Position numbers and translations under genes: made by a program. Below the pieces are notes generated by a model. The model had not been told where the DNA came from and did not search any database. It saw only the letters and a program-made list of their open reading frames with translations. Below, one piece after another: positions 37,392-46,208 of a DNA stretch of 64,000 bases. Numbering within the stretch: the stretch's first letter is position 1; every line of letters starts with the position of its first letter. The stretch is from VFMC01 sp963791635 (GTDB taxonomy: Bacteria; Actinomycetota; Acidimicrobiia; Acidimicrobiales; Ilumatobacteraceae), in NCBI GenBank assembly GCA_963791635.1, contig CAWBTC010000005.1, positions 434,001 through 498,000 on the forward strand, in the 5' to 3' direction.

Positions 37392-38063
37392 TCAGACGAA
37401 GCGGACCTCGACTCCGTCGAGCGCATGCACCTCGCCCGCCCGGCTCCGGTCGGTGGCGATGACGTCGAGCGCATCGATGCCCTCGCCGTTGTCGCCTGCA
37501 TCGTGGAACGAGACGGCGTGGGCGAGCTCGAGTTGCGTCCACCGCGAGCGCATCGCCTCGGGATCGGTCGCCCCGACATGGATGCCGGCGATGCCGGTGA
37601 CGACGGTGACGTCCGCGTGGGCCTGGCCCGGCCAACTCGGACCGGCCCAACGCCATGCACCGTTCGGCACGGGTTGGTCGATGCTCACCAACGCACCACC
37701 GACGTCGGACGGGTGGAGGTGGCGGCCACGGATGTCGGGCAGGTCGAGGCGCCACACGATCCGAACACCGTGCTCGGTGAGCGCAGCCTCGCGGCGATCG
37801 AGGTCGTCGACTTCATAGATCGCCATGTACCCGCTGCAGCCGAGCCGCCGCTTGTCGAGGAGGCGGCCGGCGGTGGTGCTGGCCCGAGTCGGCGAGACGA
37901 CCTCCAGGAACTGATCTCCGATCAACAGCAGCGTGTTGTGCAACCCGAACTCGGCAACGCCCGGATCGCGGAAGCAGACGTCGACCGCGAGGAGGGTGCG
38001 AAGGAAGTTCGTCGTGAGCTCGAGGTCGTGGGCGACCAAGGCCACCTGGCGGAGCCGGATCAT
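37392..38063 (-). CDS. VOC superfamily (glyoxalase-like) protein
   Basis: 223 residues. It begins MIRLRQVALVAHDLELTTNF, the first beta-alpha-beta unit of the vicinal-oxygen-chelate fold, and has a second half starting near VTGIAGIHVGATDPEAMRSR, so two modules are present. Metal ligands are partly visible (H14 region, E in FLEVVSP). It may be a dioxygenase, isomerase or a resistance protein; the substrate is unknown. The ATG at 38063 lies 32 bp from the divergent yceH start. Confidence 0.82.
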   Translation of the reverse strand: MIRLRQVALVAHDLELTTNFLRTLLAVDVCFRDPGVAEFGLHNTLLLIGDQFLEVVSPTRASTTAGRLLDKRRLGCSGYMAIYEVDDLDRREAALTEHGVRIVWRLDLPDIRGRHLHPSDVGGALVSIDQPVPNGAWRWAGPSWPGQAHADVTVVTGIAGIHVGATDPEAMRSRWTQLELAHAVSFHDAGDNGEGIDALDVIATDRSRAGEVHALDGVEVRFV

Positions 38064-38094
38064 GCGAGTGATTGTTGCAGGTAGCGTCCCGACC

Positions 38095-38733
38095 GTGTTG
38101 ACCGTCGTCGAGGCCCGCGTGCTCGGGTGTCTGCTGGAGAAGCAGCGCACCGTGCCCGACCAGTACCCGCTCACGCTCAATGCGCTCGTGAGTGCCTGCA
38201 ACCAGACGAGCTCCCGGGACCCGGTGATGCACCTTGCCGAACACGAGGTGGACGCTGCGATCGCGACGTTGAAGGGCGGCGGCCTCGCTCGGCTCGTGCA
38301 CCCGTCGCACGGGCGCAGCGTCACCCGCTACCGCCACGTGGCCGACGAGACGTGGGAGCTGGAAGCCGACGCCGCCGCGTTGATCGCCGTGCTGCTCCTG
38401 CGCGGCCCGCAGACCGTCGCCGAGCTGCGGACGCGCACCGAGCGGCAGCACGTGTTCGTCACATTCGACGATCTGCAGGACGTGCTCGACGGTCTGCAGG
38501 ATCGCGGGTTCGTTCGTGTGCTCGAGCGGCAACCCGGGCAGAAGGAGCCTCGCTGGCAGCAGTTGCTCGCGGACGAGCCAGAGCGCGTCGATGTCGTCGT
38601 GCGCTCCGCTGCGTCCCGCGCGTCCGCGCCCGAGCCGGCGGACCCGTCACTGATCGACGCGCTCACCTCACGCATCGGCGAGCTCGAGGCCCGTGTGGCC
38701 GCGCTCGAAGCCGCGCTGGCGGACTTGCTCTGA
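38095..38733 (+). CDS. YceH/DUF480 family protein
   Basis: 212 residues. MLTVVEARVLGCLLEKQRTV and PDQYPLTLNALVSACNQTSS are the DUF480 hallmarks; the fold is a tandem winged helix, so DNA binding is possible but no regulated target is known. The C-terminal end is a short coiled coil (RIGELEARVAALEAALADLL). The GTG at 38095 matches the usual N terminus; an ATG at 38062 would add 11 residues and overlap the divergent gene. Confidence 0.85.
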   Translation: MLTVVEARVLGCLLEKQRTVPDQYPLTLNALVSACNQTSSRDPVMHLAEHEVDAAIATLKGGGLARLVHPSHGRSVTRYRHVADETWELEADAAALIAVLLLRGPQTVAELRTRTERQHVFVTFDDLQDVLDGLQDRGFVRVLERQPGQKEPRWQQLLADEPERVDVVVRSAASRASAPEPADPSLIDALTSRIGELEARVAALEAALADLL

Positions 38734-38739
38734 GTTCGT

Positions 38740-39792
38740 TCAGCCCGACCCGGACTTCGGGTGGGCCTCGAAGAAATCGAACACCGCGGTGGCGAAGTTG
38801 TCGGACAGCGCGGGGATGTGGCGCCCGGTGTCGATGGTCCACAGCTCCACGGCGCCGGCGGTGGCGCAGCCGCTGAAGCGGGCAACGGTGGTCTCGGCGC
38901 CGGCGATCTCGCGCTCGACGTCGAGTTGGTCGCCGTCCGCGGAGATCGCCGTGCTGCAGCCGTTGTAACTCGCCCAGGTCGCAGCAGTCGCGGCAGCGGA
39001 CGGGTGCGCGTTGCCGAGCAACTCGCCGCCGTCGTAGGCGATCACCTCGTCGAGCGTGCCATGCACCTGCGCGATGCTCACTGCCTCGCTCGGGGTGCAG
39101 TCCTCGGGATCGGCAGCGGTGGCGCCGGCGAGACTCACCACGGCCGCGAACAGATCAGCTCGTTCACACGCCAGCCGGTACGCCATGAAACCACCGTTGG
39201 AGTGCCCGGCGAGGAAGATCCGGTCGGGGTCGACGGGGTGGATGCTGCTCACGTGATCGACGACCGCCGCCAGGTAGGCGACATCGTCGACGGTGGACCC
39301 GAAGAAGTTGCAGCACGAGTCGGTCGCGTTCCAGAACTGCGCTCCACGAGGATCGACGGTGCCGTCGGGGTAGGCGAGGATCGCTCCGCGCGCTGCTGCC
39401 TCGTTCTGGAAGCGGAAGTACAGCTGCTGTTCGTCCGCGGTGCCGGTGTAGCCGTGGAGCACCACCACCAACGGGGCTGGGTCGGCACCGAGACCGTCGG
39501 GCACGATCACGTCGACCGGCCGATCTGCGATCAGCGCAGCGGTGACAGGATCGGAGGTGTTGGGAACGGAGGTGGTGGGATCGGAGGTCTCGGGCCGCGC
39601 CGGCAGGGACGTCGTGCCGGCGACGGTGCTTGCCCTGGCTGCAGCGTTGGGGTCGGCCGAGGTGGTGGTCGGATTCGTCGACGTGGTCGGATTCGTCGAC
39701 GTGGTCGCCGCGCCATCGCTGCACGCCGCGAGACACAGCGGTGCCATCGTCGTCACGAAGAAGGCGGCGCAAGCACGGAGCACGCGTGGCAC
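38740..39792 (-). CDS. Secreted lipoprotein esterase, PHB-depolymerase/feruloyl-esterase type
   Basis: 350 residues. Signal peptide with lipobox CLAAC (lipidated C24), a Thr/Pro-rich linker, then an alpha/beta hydrolase: oxyanion region VVVLHGYTGTADEQQ, nucleophile S198 in AGHSNGGF, and the catalytic histidine near residue 325 in DTGRHIPALS. It resembles LpqC-type esterases that cleave polyester or aromatic esters outside the cell. The GTG at 39792 gives a short basic n-region before the hydrophobic core. The divergent methyltransferase starts only 14 bp away. Confidence 0.85.
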   Translation of the reverse strand: MPRVLRACAAFFVTTMAPLCLAACSDGAATTSTNPTTSTNPTTTSADPNAAARASTVAGTTSLPARPETSDPTTSVPNTSDPVTAALIADRPVDVIVPDGLGADPAPLVVVLHGYTGTADEQQLYFRFQNEAAARGAILAYPDGTVDPRGAQFWNATDSCCNFFGSTVDDVAYLAAVVDHVSSIHPVDPDRIFLAGHSNGGFMAYRLACERADLFAAVVSLAGATAADPEDCTPSEAVSIAQVHGTLDEVIAYDGGELLGNAHPSAAATAATWASYNGCSTAISADGDQLDVEREIAGAETTVARFSGCATAGAVELWTIDTGRHIPALSDNFATAVFDFFEAHPKSGSG

Positions 39793-39806
39793 TGTACGGT
39801 CCTGAG

Positions 39807-40703
39807 GTGGCTCACGATCATCATCACTCCCACGACACTGGACACGATCATCACCAGGCTCCGGGTGACCGTGATTGGGCCGAGTTCGGAGCGCGTCTGC
39901 AGCTCGAAGGTGACGTCGCGATGCCCGTGACCGCGGAGGCGATCGCGCGCATCGTCGCGGCTGCACAGGCGACCGACCTGCTGGTCGATCGAATCCTCGA
40001 TGTCGGGAGCGGTCCGGGTGTCGCCGCGATCGCACTCGCTGCCGCCTTTCCCGGTGCGATGGCAGTGGCGGTCGATGCCTCCGCTCCGCTGCTCGAGCTC
40101 GTGCACGATCGGGCCGTCACCCATGGGGTCGGCGCACGGGTACACACCGAGGTCGCCGATCTCGAACAACCTCTGGAGGCGCTCGGTGCGGCCGATGTGG
40201 TGTGGGCGTCGATGGTGCTGCACCACGTCGCATCGCCGGCCGACACGTTGGAGCAGCTCCGCAGCGTGCTCCGCCCGGGCGGTCTGCTCGCGATCGTCGA
40301 GTTCGGTGCGGGTGCACGAGGCGCTCTGCCCGCCGGGTTCGAGGTCGGCAACGACGGCTTCGTCGACCGTCACTCGGCTGCACTCGTCGCCGCTGTCGCC
40401 GAGCATCTGCCCCCGGGAGCGATGACGCTCGACTGGCCGGCGCTGTTGGCCGACGCGGGCTTCGAGATGGTCGACCGTGACGAGCTCGCGATGTCGGTGC
40501 CGGCACCGCTCGACGCGACGTCGCGTCGCTTCGTGCTCCAAGGCCTCCAGATGTCGCAGCCGATGATGGCCGAGCGACTCGACGCCGCCGATCTGGCCAC
40601 GCTGGCCGGGCTCGCGTCGGAAGACGACCCGCGTTGCGTGATCCACCGCGACGACCTGACGCTCGACGTGAGCCGAGCCTTCTTCCTCGCCCGACGCGGC
40701 TGA
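39807..40703 (+). CDS. SAM-dependent methyltransferase with His-rich N terminus
   Basis: 298 residues. The N terminus AHDHHHSHDTGHDHHQ contains eight histidines and could bind a transition metal. The class I methyltransferase core follows: ILDVGSGPGVAAIALAA (motif I), MAVAVDASAPLLELV (motif II), and VVWASMVLHHVASPADTLEQ. The GTG at 39807 is chosen because the His-rich tract starts right behind it and the divergent esterase gene begins 14 bp upstream. Substrate unknown. Confidence 0.82.
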   Translation: MAHDHHHSHDTGHDHHQAPGDRDWAEFGARLQLEGDVAMPVTAEAIARIVAAAQATDLLVDRILDVGSGPGVAAIALAAAFPGAMAVAVDASAPLLELVHDRAVTHGVGARVHTEVADLEQPLEALGAADVVWASMVLHHVASPADTLEQLRSVLRPGGLLAIVEFGAGARGALPAGFEVGNDGFVDRHSAALVAAVAEHLPPGAMTLDWPALLADAGFEMVDRDELAMSVPAPLDATSRRFVLQGLQMSQPMMAERLDAADLATLAGLASEDDPRCVIHRDDLTLDVSRAFFLARRG

Positions 40704-40763
40704 CGCTCGTCGCGATTTCCTCGCGCTTGTTCGGAAACTGTGAACGGCAGACGATGGAGGGGT

Positions 40764-41285
40764 ATGCATCTGCGAGCATCCACTCGGTGGGAGGTCGACG
40801 AGTCACTTGCCGCCTTCGACCGCGCGATGCCTGAGGTGTACGGATACCTCCTCCATCGATGCCGTGAGCGTCCGCTCGCGGAGGATCTGACGTCGGAGAC
40901 CTTCCTCGTCGCGGTCGATGCGGTCGCGAGCGGTCGAGTCGATGGCGTTGATGTCGCGTGGCTGATCGGCATCGCGCGTCACAAGCTCATCGACCACTGG
41001 CGTCGGTGTGAGCGAGAACAACGGCGCCTCGTGTCGATCGCCGGTGCTCTCGATGACGAGGTGTCCGTCGAGGAGCTCGAGCCTGGACTGGCGATGGACG
41101 TCCTCGCGCTGTTGAACCCCTGGCAGCGCGCCGCGCTCACGCTGCGCCACGTGGATGGCTTGTCGGTGCCCGAGGTGGCCGATGTGCTCGGCCGCTCGGT
41201 GCACGCGACCGAGACGTTGCTGACGCGATCACGAGTGCTCTTCCGGCGACTGTACGACGAACGACGAGGTGACCCTGATGGCTGA
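40764..41285 (+). CDS. ECF-type RNA polymerase sigma factor
   Basis: 173 residues. Region 2 is recognisable in AEDLTSETFLVAVDA and AWLIGIARHKLIDHWRR; region 4 in LRHVDGLSVPEVADVLGRSV followed by HATETLLTRSRVLFR. The ATG at 40764 has GGAGGGG seven bases upstream. The stop overlaps by 8 bp the start of a membrane protein gene (41278) that is now badly broken, in the place where an anti-sigma factor is usually encoded. Confidence 0.88.
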   Translation: MHLRASTRWEVDESLAAFDRAMPEVYGYLLHRCRERPLAEDLTSETFLVAVDAVASGRVDGVDVAWLIGIARHKLIDHWRRCEREQRRLVSIAGALDDEVSVEELEPGLAMDVLALLNPWQRAALTLRHVDGLSVPEVADVLGRSVHATETLLTRSRVLFRRLYDERRGDPDG

Positions 41286-42300
41286 TCCCCTGGATGTGCT
41301 CCGGCGCCGGGGCGACTCGGCACAACCCGACCCTGTCTTCCGCTCGGCCCTCATGGCCGAGCTCCGGCGCGCGATGACGAGGGAGGACGCACCCCTGTCG
41401 GCCCTCGACATCACAACCGAACCCGCGCCCTTGGAGGTCGTCGTGTCAACATCCCAGTCCCCATCACCATCCCCATCCTCGTCCGGACCGAGCCGTCGAA
41501 CGTGGCCATCGGTGCCGCCGCTGCCGCCGTCGTCGCCCTGGTCGTGACCGGCATCCTGGCGATGCGTGACGACGACGTCGAACCGGCCGCCGGGCTTCCG
41601 GTCGCCCCGACCACGGTCGCCCCGACCACGGTCGCTCCGACGACCATTGTGCCCGACGACGACCCTCACTCCCTGACGATGAGATCGCTGCAGCGGCGGC
41701 TCCTGTCGGCAGACGAGATCGGGGACGGATTTGAGGAGTCGGAGACTTCGACGTTCACGCTGGAGCCGATCCGGCGGCCCTGGCGCGAGAAGTGCTGCGT
41801 GCTCACCCTTCCTCGACACGGTCTTCGAGAGTGCCGATCGCCCGGCGACCGTGGTGTTCGTGGTCCTTCAGCAAGCCTGGCTCGGGGATGCAGCAGTACG
41901 TCGTCGTCTTCGCCGACCGGGCTGATGCTGAGGCCATGATGGCGAGCGGAACATGATCCGCATTCCCCGAGTGTCTTCGGAGCTCATCGCGACCGAGGCA
42001 TACACTGCTGCTCGATCCACCGGAAATCACCCGTCGCACTCCCCTCCTGCCCGCCGTGGCAAGGCCGCTGCAGGCGGTTGGAGACGACATGGTCGATGCT
42101 CCGGGTCGCGGGTCCTGATGTCTAGGAGGCACGACCTTCGACGACGATGGGTTGTGCCCCTTCGTCCGGGTTGGGAGGGCCATGACGTGGATGAACCCGC
42201 TCGGCGCGGTCACGGCCCTTGACACCCTGGCTATCCCGACAGCCAACTCGAGCAGGCCTTGGCGCGGCGGTCGACCCACTTCGCGCCGCTCAAGGAATCT
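41278..42300 (+). pseudogene. Decayed sensor/anti-sigma-like membrane protein gene
   Basis: The ATG at 41278 starts MADPLDVLRRRGDSAQPDPV, a cytoplasmic segment. The frame shifts near 41445, after which VNIPVPITIPILVRTEPSNV leads to the membrane helix GAAAAAVVALVVTGILAM and an APTTV-rich linker. Further shifts split the extracellular domain: FLDTVFESADRPATVVF, then SFSKPGSGMQQYVVVFADRA and DAEAMMASGT with a stop, then PECLRSSS, TTFDDDGLCPFVRVGRAMTW and SQLEQALA near the end. At least four lesions and one stop are needed to explain this, so the gene is dead. The order (cytoplasmic part, helix, external domain) and coupling to the sigma gene fit a regulator of that sigma factor. Confidence 0.7.
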
Positions 42301-42376
42301 GACTCCTTCAAGCGGCTGATCTCGCACGGACGTTCGCTGGTCCGGCCCCGATGCCCCCTAGTGGCCTCTCGTCGCT

Positions 42377-43408
42377 CTAGTCGAGGTCGGGCCAGCGGCG
42401 CTTCTGGCGGCGGCGGACACCGGCGGCGCCGAGCTTGCGCTGCTCGCTGAGCTGCCACTGGCGTCGCCAGCCGTTGTACTCGGGGCCGGTGAGCTTCGGG
42501 CTCGTCTTGGCCGCGGCACGCTGACGCGCGGTCCAGAAATCGGTGAGCGCTTCGTCGCCGAGCGCGGCGACCGCGGCCTCGATGCGGGCATTGAACCGCC
42601 GGGTCGACTCGCCGTCCACGGGCCGCAACGGGGCGCCGAAGACCACTCGTGACGTTCCGGGCTTGGGGCGCTTCATGCCCTTGCCGAAGATCGCACCAGT
42701 GCCGTCGATGAACACTGGCACGACCGGCGCACCGGTGCGGATCGAGATGTATGCGGCGCCGCCCTTGAACTCCTGGCCCCATCCGTCGGGGGACCGGCCA
42801 CCCTCGGGGTAGATCACGAGGCTCCAGCCGTCGTCGATCAGGTTGCGGATGAGATCGCTCGACTTGCGTCCGGTGACCTCACGGTCGATCGGGAGCGCGT
42901 TGAGTGCTAGCGCCGCGGCGGCACCCTTCACGCGCTTGTCGAAGAAGTAATCGGCGGCGGCGGCGATCGTGAGCTTCGACCGCCATGGTTCGGGCACGGC
43001 GGTCACCATCAACGGCGTGTCGATGTGGCTGTGGTGGTTCGGGGCGAAGATCAGCGCGGGGGCGTCGTCGCCCTTGGCCTGCAGGTCGGCCAGGCGGTCG
43101 ACACCCAGGATCTCCGGGTCGGCAAGCATCTTCACCAAGAGCTGCAGTGGGCCGCGGTTGATGACGGTGCGGGCCGCGTTGGCCGGTGCCGTTCGTGCCC
43201 ACTCCGTGTCGTAGTCGGCGCCGAGCTTGCCCGGGGTCTCCGGCACCTCGACACCCTTGGGCGTGGTGGGTGGGCGATACGGGAAGCCGAGCTTCGCGGT
43301 CGGCCTCAGGATCACGCGCAGCGGTGCGGTCGCGATGTCGGCGACCTTGGCGGCGCGACGGATCGTCGCTGCGGAGACGCTCTTGTCGTCGCTGCGTGAA
43401 CCGCTCAC
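42377..43408 (-). CDS. PlsC-type acyltransferase, last gene of a four-gene lipid operon
   Basis: 343 residues. The catalytic H-x4-D lies in PNHHSHIDTPLM, and the acceptor block is VIYPEGGRSPDGWG, a variant of FPEGTR. It should transfer an acyl chain to a lysolipid or alcohol. The GTG at 43408 overlaps the stop of the LarA-like gene (GTGA), so translation is coupled. Its place after a fatty acyl reductase and an alcohol dehydrogenase suggests acylation of a fatty alcohol or ether-type lipid, but this is inference. Confidence 0.86.
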   Translation of the reverse strand: MSGSRSDDKSVSAATIRRAAKVADIATAPLRVILRPTAKLGFPYRPPTTPKGVEVPETPGKLGADYDTEWARTAPANAARTVINRGPLQLLVKMLADPEILGVDRLADLQAKGDDAPALIFAPNHHSHIDTPLMVTAVPEPWRSKLTIAAAADYFFDKRVKGAAAALALNALPIDREVTGRKSSDLIRNLIDDGWSLVIYPEGGRSPDGWGQEFKGGAAYISIRTGAPVVPVFIDGTGAIFGKGMKRPKPGTSRVVFGAPLRPVDGESTRRFNARIEAAVAALGDEALTDFWTARQRAAAKTSPKLTGPEYNGWRRQWQLSEQRKLGAAGVRRRQKRRWPDLD

Positions 43409-44994
43409 CGGACGTCGGCCACCATGAGCGCGGGCACGTGGAGGTGGGTGACGGTCGGCGAGCGGCCGACGACGTCGCTGGCGATCTCGAACGCGTCGTC
43501 CATCGTGGATGCCGGCGTGAAACCGAGACGGCGAACGGTGGGGGCATCGCCGCCGACGATGATCACCTTGCCGGCATGTTGCTGGCCATGCGCGCCCCAG
43601 TACCACGCGTAGAACGGGTGCACGCCGTGGTAGGCGTTGCCGGTGCGGTACAGGTGGCGATACCACTCGTCCTCGGCGTACTGCTTCTCCCACTTCTGAC
43701 CCATCACCACGGGGTCGGTGGTGTCGGGCAGCACCTGTTCGAAGAAGTCGATGTAGCTCGGGTGGTGCACCGGGTGGAAGTCGCGATACGTGGGGTGGGT
43801 CATGATGATCACGCCGCCTTGACGCACCAACGGCTTGTTGCGGTACATGTTGAACAGGTACCCGAGCCCCATGCACATCACCAGGATCGGATTCATCACG
43901 CCGTCGGGGTTGTACGGGCAGACGTAGGGGATGCCCATCGTGAGGATGTCGGTCTGACCCTCGACCGGCACGAGCTGCTGGCGGTACACGTGCTCGAGCG
44001 TGAGTGCGTGAACGGCCTCCGTCTCACCTGCCTGGATGCTCGTCATCTGGTGGGGCGCTTCGATGTTGTGGAAGATCTTGCGGGCGATGCGCAGCGGCGT
44101 GCGGTTCAACGACTTCGTGGTCGCGAGGTAGGTGGCGCGGTCCTTGGCGGTCCACTCCCATTCACGCTTGTTGATGAAGTCGAACGGCTTCGGGAACATG
44201 TCGGTGTTGAGGGTGGTCTCGATCTGGAACAGCTTCGGACCGTTCTGCTGCAGCACCTGCCCCATGCGCCAGATGCTGGTGTGCAGCGCGCTGTGCTTGC
44301 GGTGGCCAGACAGGCTGCGGGTGTTCTGGAGCGTCTCACCGTTGTGGTGGTGGCTGAGGCAGCGGTAGCTGGCGAGGCCGGTGCAGATGCTCTTCCAGCC
44401 GCCGTCCATCGGCACCGAGTTGATGTTCACGTAGACGACGAGGTCGCTCTCGGCCGCACGCTTGTTGATCTCGAGCACCTCACCGTGATCGGTGGTGCCG
44501 AGCACGGCGAGGTTGTCGTGGTCCTCGGCATCGTGCTGGTAGAGCATGCCCCGAGGGTGGAACGCGTCGTAGATGCGGTCGCCGAGCGCGTGGCGCAGCT
44601 CGTACTCGTGCATCCGCCGGTGCAGACCGAGCGCGGCGATGATGTGCACGTCGTCGACGCCCGCCGTGGCGGCCATGTCGAGCACCGCCTCGATCACGCG
44701 TTGACGTGTGTCGGGCTTCTGCATCTTCGGCAGGGGCAGGCTGACGTCGTCGAAGCAGATGGTGAGCCGCATGCCGGGGAACAGCAGCGCCGGCAACGGA
44801 TCCTGATCGATCGGGTTGAGCAGCGCATGGGTGATCGCGCCGTCGATGTCGTCGATCGCCTTCAGCGGCTCGGGCGGGTAGATCACCCGACTGCGGCCTG
44901 CCGGCAGCTTCTCGAGGCTGAAGTTCTCGCCGCGCCAGAACAACACCGGTGGGGTGGAGCGGTCGACCTCGAGGACGAATCCGGGACGAGGCAT
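43405..44994 (-). CDS. LarA-like protein (nickel-dependent racemase family, DUF2088)
   Basis: 529 residues. The N-terminal LarA domain includes ICFDDVSLPLPKMQKPDTRQ and IIAALGLHRRMHEYE; the middle has CLSHHHNGETLQNTRSLSGH. LarA proteins use a nickel-pincer cofactor to racemise 2-hydroxy acids through hydride transfer, with several histidines and a lysine at the site; here the histidines are plentiful but I cannot assign them with certainty. It is longer than lactate racemase (about 425). The start overlaps the alcohol dehydrogenase stop (TGATG). No larB/C/E cofactor genes are seen nearby. Confidence 0.8.
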   Translation of the reverse strand: MPRPGFVLEVDRSTPPVLFWRGENFSLEKLPAGRSRVIYPPEPLKAIDDIDGAITHALLNPIDQDPLPALLFPGMRLTICFDDVSLPLPKMQKPDTRQRVIEAVLDMAATAGVDDVHIIAALGLHRRMHEYELRHALGDRIYDAFHPRGMLYQHDAEDHDNLAVLGTTDHGEVLEINKRAAESDLVVYVNINSVPMDGGWKSICTGLASYRCLSHHHNGETLQNTRSLSGHRKHSALHTSIWRMGQVLQQNGPKLFQIETTLNTDMFPKPFDFINKREWEWTAKDRATYLATTKSLNRTPLRIARKIFHNIEAPHQMTSIQAGETEAVHALTLEHVYRQQLVPVEGQTDILTMGIPYVCPYNPDGVMNPILVMCMGLGYLFNMYRNKPLVRQGGVIIMTHPTYRDFHPVHHPSYIDFFEQVLPDTTDPVVMGQKWEKQYAEDEWYRHLYRTGNAYHGVHPFYAWYWGAHGQQHAGKVIIVGGDAPTVRRLGFTPASTMDDAFEIASDVVGRSPTVTHLHVPALMVADVR

Positions 44995-46208
44995 CAGACA
45001 CTCACTTTCTGTGGCACTGGAGTCTTGGGGGAAGGGCGCAGGTCGAAGGCGATCTTGACGGCGCCGCGCCGACCGGCTGCGGCAGCGTGGGCGATGGCAT
45101 CGTCGTGGTCGTCGATGCGATAGGTGGCCGACAGCAGGCGCTCGAAGCCGAGCTCTCGGGCGGTCTCGATGGCGAGGTCGAACGTGCGCCGGCGCGAGCC
45201 GTCGGGCATCGTTTCCGTGCCGTAGGTGTAGGCACCGACGAGTTGGGTTTCGCGGTGCCACAACCCGGTGAGGTCGACGGTCACCTCGGCGGGCATCCCC
45301 ATCAGCACCACCCGGCCACGCGGCCGGGTGAAGCGCAGGCATTGCGCGATCGAGTCACTCGTGCCCACTGCGTCGATCGTGGCGTCTGCCCCGCCGGACA
45401 GGTGGTCGCCGATCATGTGGCTGCCCGTCACTCGGCGGACCGCACGGGCGAGCTCGTCCGGCTTGCCGACGATGTCGGCGCCGAGTGCCTTGGCGAGTGC
45501 CTGCTGATGCGGGTACCGGGCACCGACGACGATCTGCACGCCCGGTACGTAGCGGCGCAGGCCGGCGATCGCGCACAAGCCCATCGTGCCGGCGCCGAGC
45601 ACGGCCACGACGGGGCGCTCGATGCCCGTGAGCACCGGCAACGTCAGCAGGGCAGCGTGGATGCCGCCGGCACTCGGTTCGACGAGCACCGCCTGTTCGT
45701 CGGTCATCGAGTCGGGGATCTCATGGATCTGGCTGTCGTGGGCGACGAACTCGGGTGCCCAGCCGCCGCACGTGGAGTTGCAGAACCCGATCTGGATCCC
45801 GGGCTCGAGGTGCCCGGTGGCGAGGTGGGCGTAGTCGTTGCCGTCACCGGGTGCGGCACCCTCGAACGGGAGCTCGAAGCCGCGTGCGGCATGGCCGAGC
45901 ACGGGCTCGATCACCACTCGGCGGCCGTCGTCGAGGTGGCCGACGACCTCGTGACCCGGCACGAACGGGAAGCTGACCCAGTCGTCGAAGTACGTGGATG
46001 CATGCCCTTCGACGGTGGCGAGATCGCTGCCGCAGATGCCGGCGAGGTGGGTGTGCACGCGGTGCCAGCCGGGGCCGGGCAGCGCAGGCGGATCGATGGT
46101 GACCATTTCGAGCGGTCCCATCCGCACGGCGGCAGCGGGCGACAGCGCCGACAGCATCCGCGCCATGCCCAGCTTCATCAGCCGCTTGTCGACCTGCAGC
46201 GCTTTCAC
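44994..46208 (-). CDS. Zinc-dependent alcohol dehydrogenase (MDR family)
   Basis: 404 residues. Catalytic zinc ligands are in AGICGSDLATVEGH and FVPGHEVVGHL; the NAD(P) Rossmann motif is VVAVLGAGTMGLCAIAGL. The structural zinc cysteine cluster is not seen. It oxidises an alcohol or reduces an aldehyde. The GTG at 46208 overlaps the stop of the reductase/HAD gene (GTGA), and the stop overlaps the LarA-like start, so all four operon products are coupled. A role in handling the aldehyde or alcohol formed by the reductase is a natural reading. Confidence 0.86.
   Translation of the reverse strand: MKALQVDKRLMKLGMARMLSALSPAAAVRMGPLEMVTIDPPALPGPGWHRVHTHLAGICGSDLATVEGHASTYFDDWVSFPFVPGHEVVGHLDDGRRVVIEPVLGHAARGFELPFEGAAPGDGNDYAHLATGHLEPGIQIGFCNSTCGGWAPEFVAHDSQIHEIPDSMTDEQAVLVEPSAGGIHAALLTLPVLTGIERPVVAVLGAGTMGLCAIAGLRRYVPGVQIVVGARYPHQQALAKALGADIVGKPDELARAVRRVTGSHMIGDHLSGGADATIDAVGTSDSIAQCLRFTRPRGRVVLMGMPAEVTVDLTGLWHRETQLVGAYTYGTETMPDGSRRRTFDLAIETARELGFERLLSATYRIDDHDDAIAHAAAAGRRGAVKIAFDLRPSPKTPVPQKVSV

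Noticed and set aside
43186..45123. 645-codon plus-strand frame opposite the LarA-like and PlsC genes
   Set aside because: Antisense shadow; composition is dominated by V, H, R and E without motifs.
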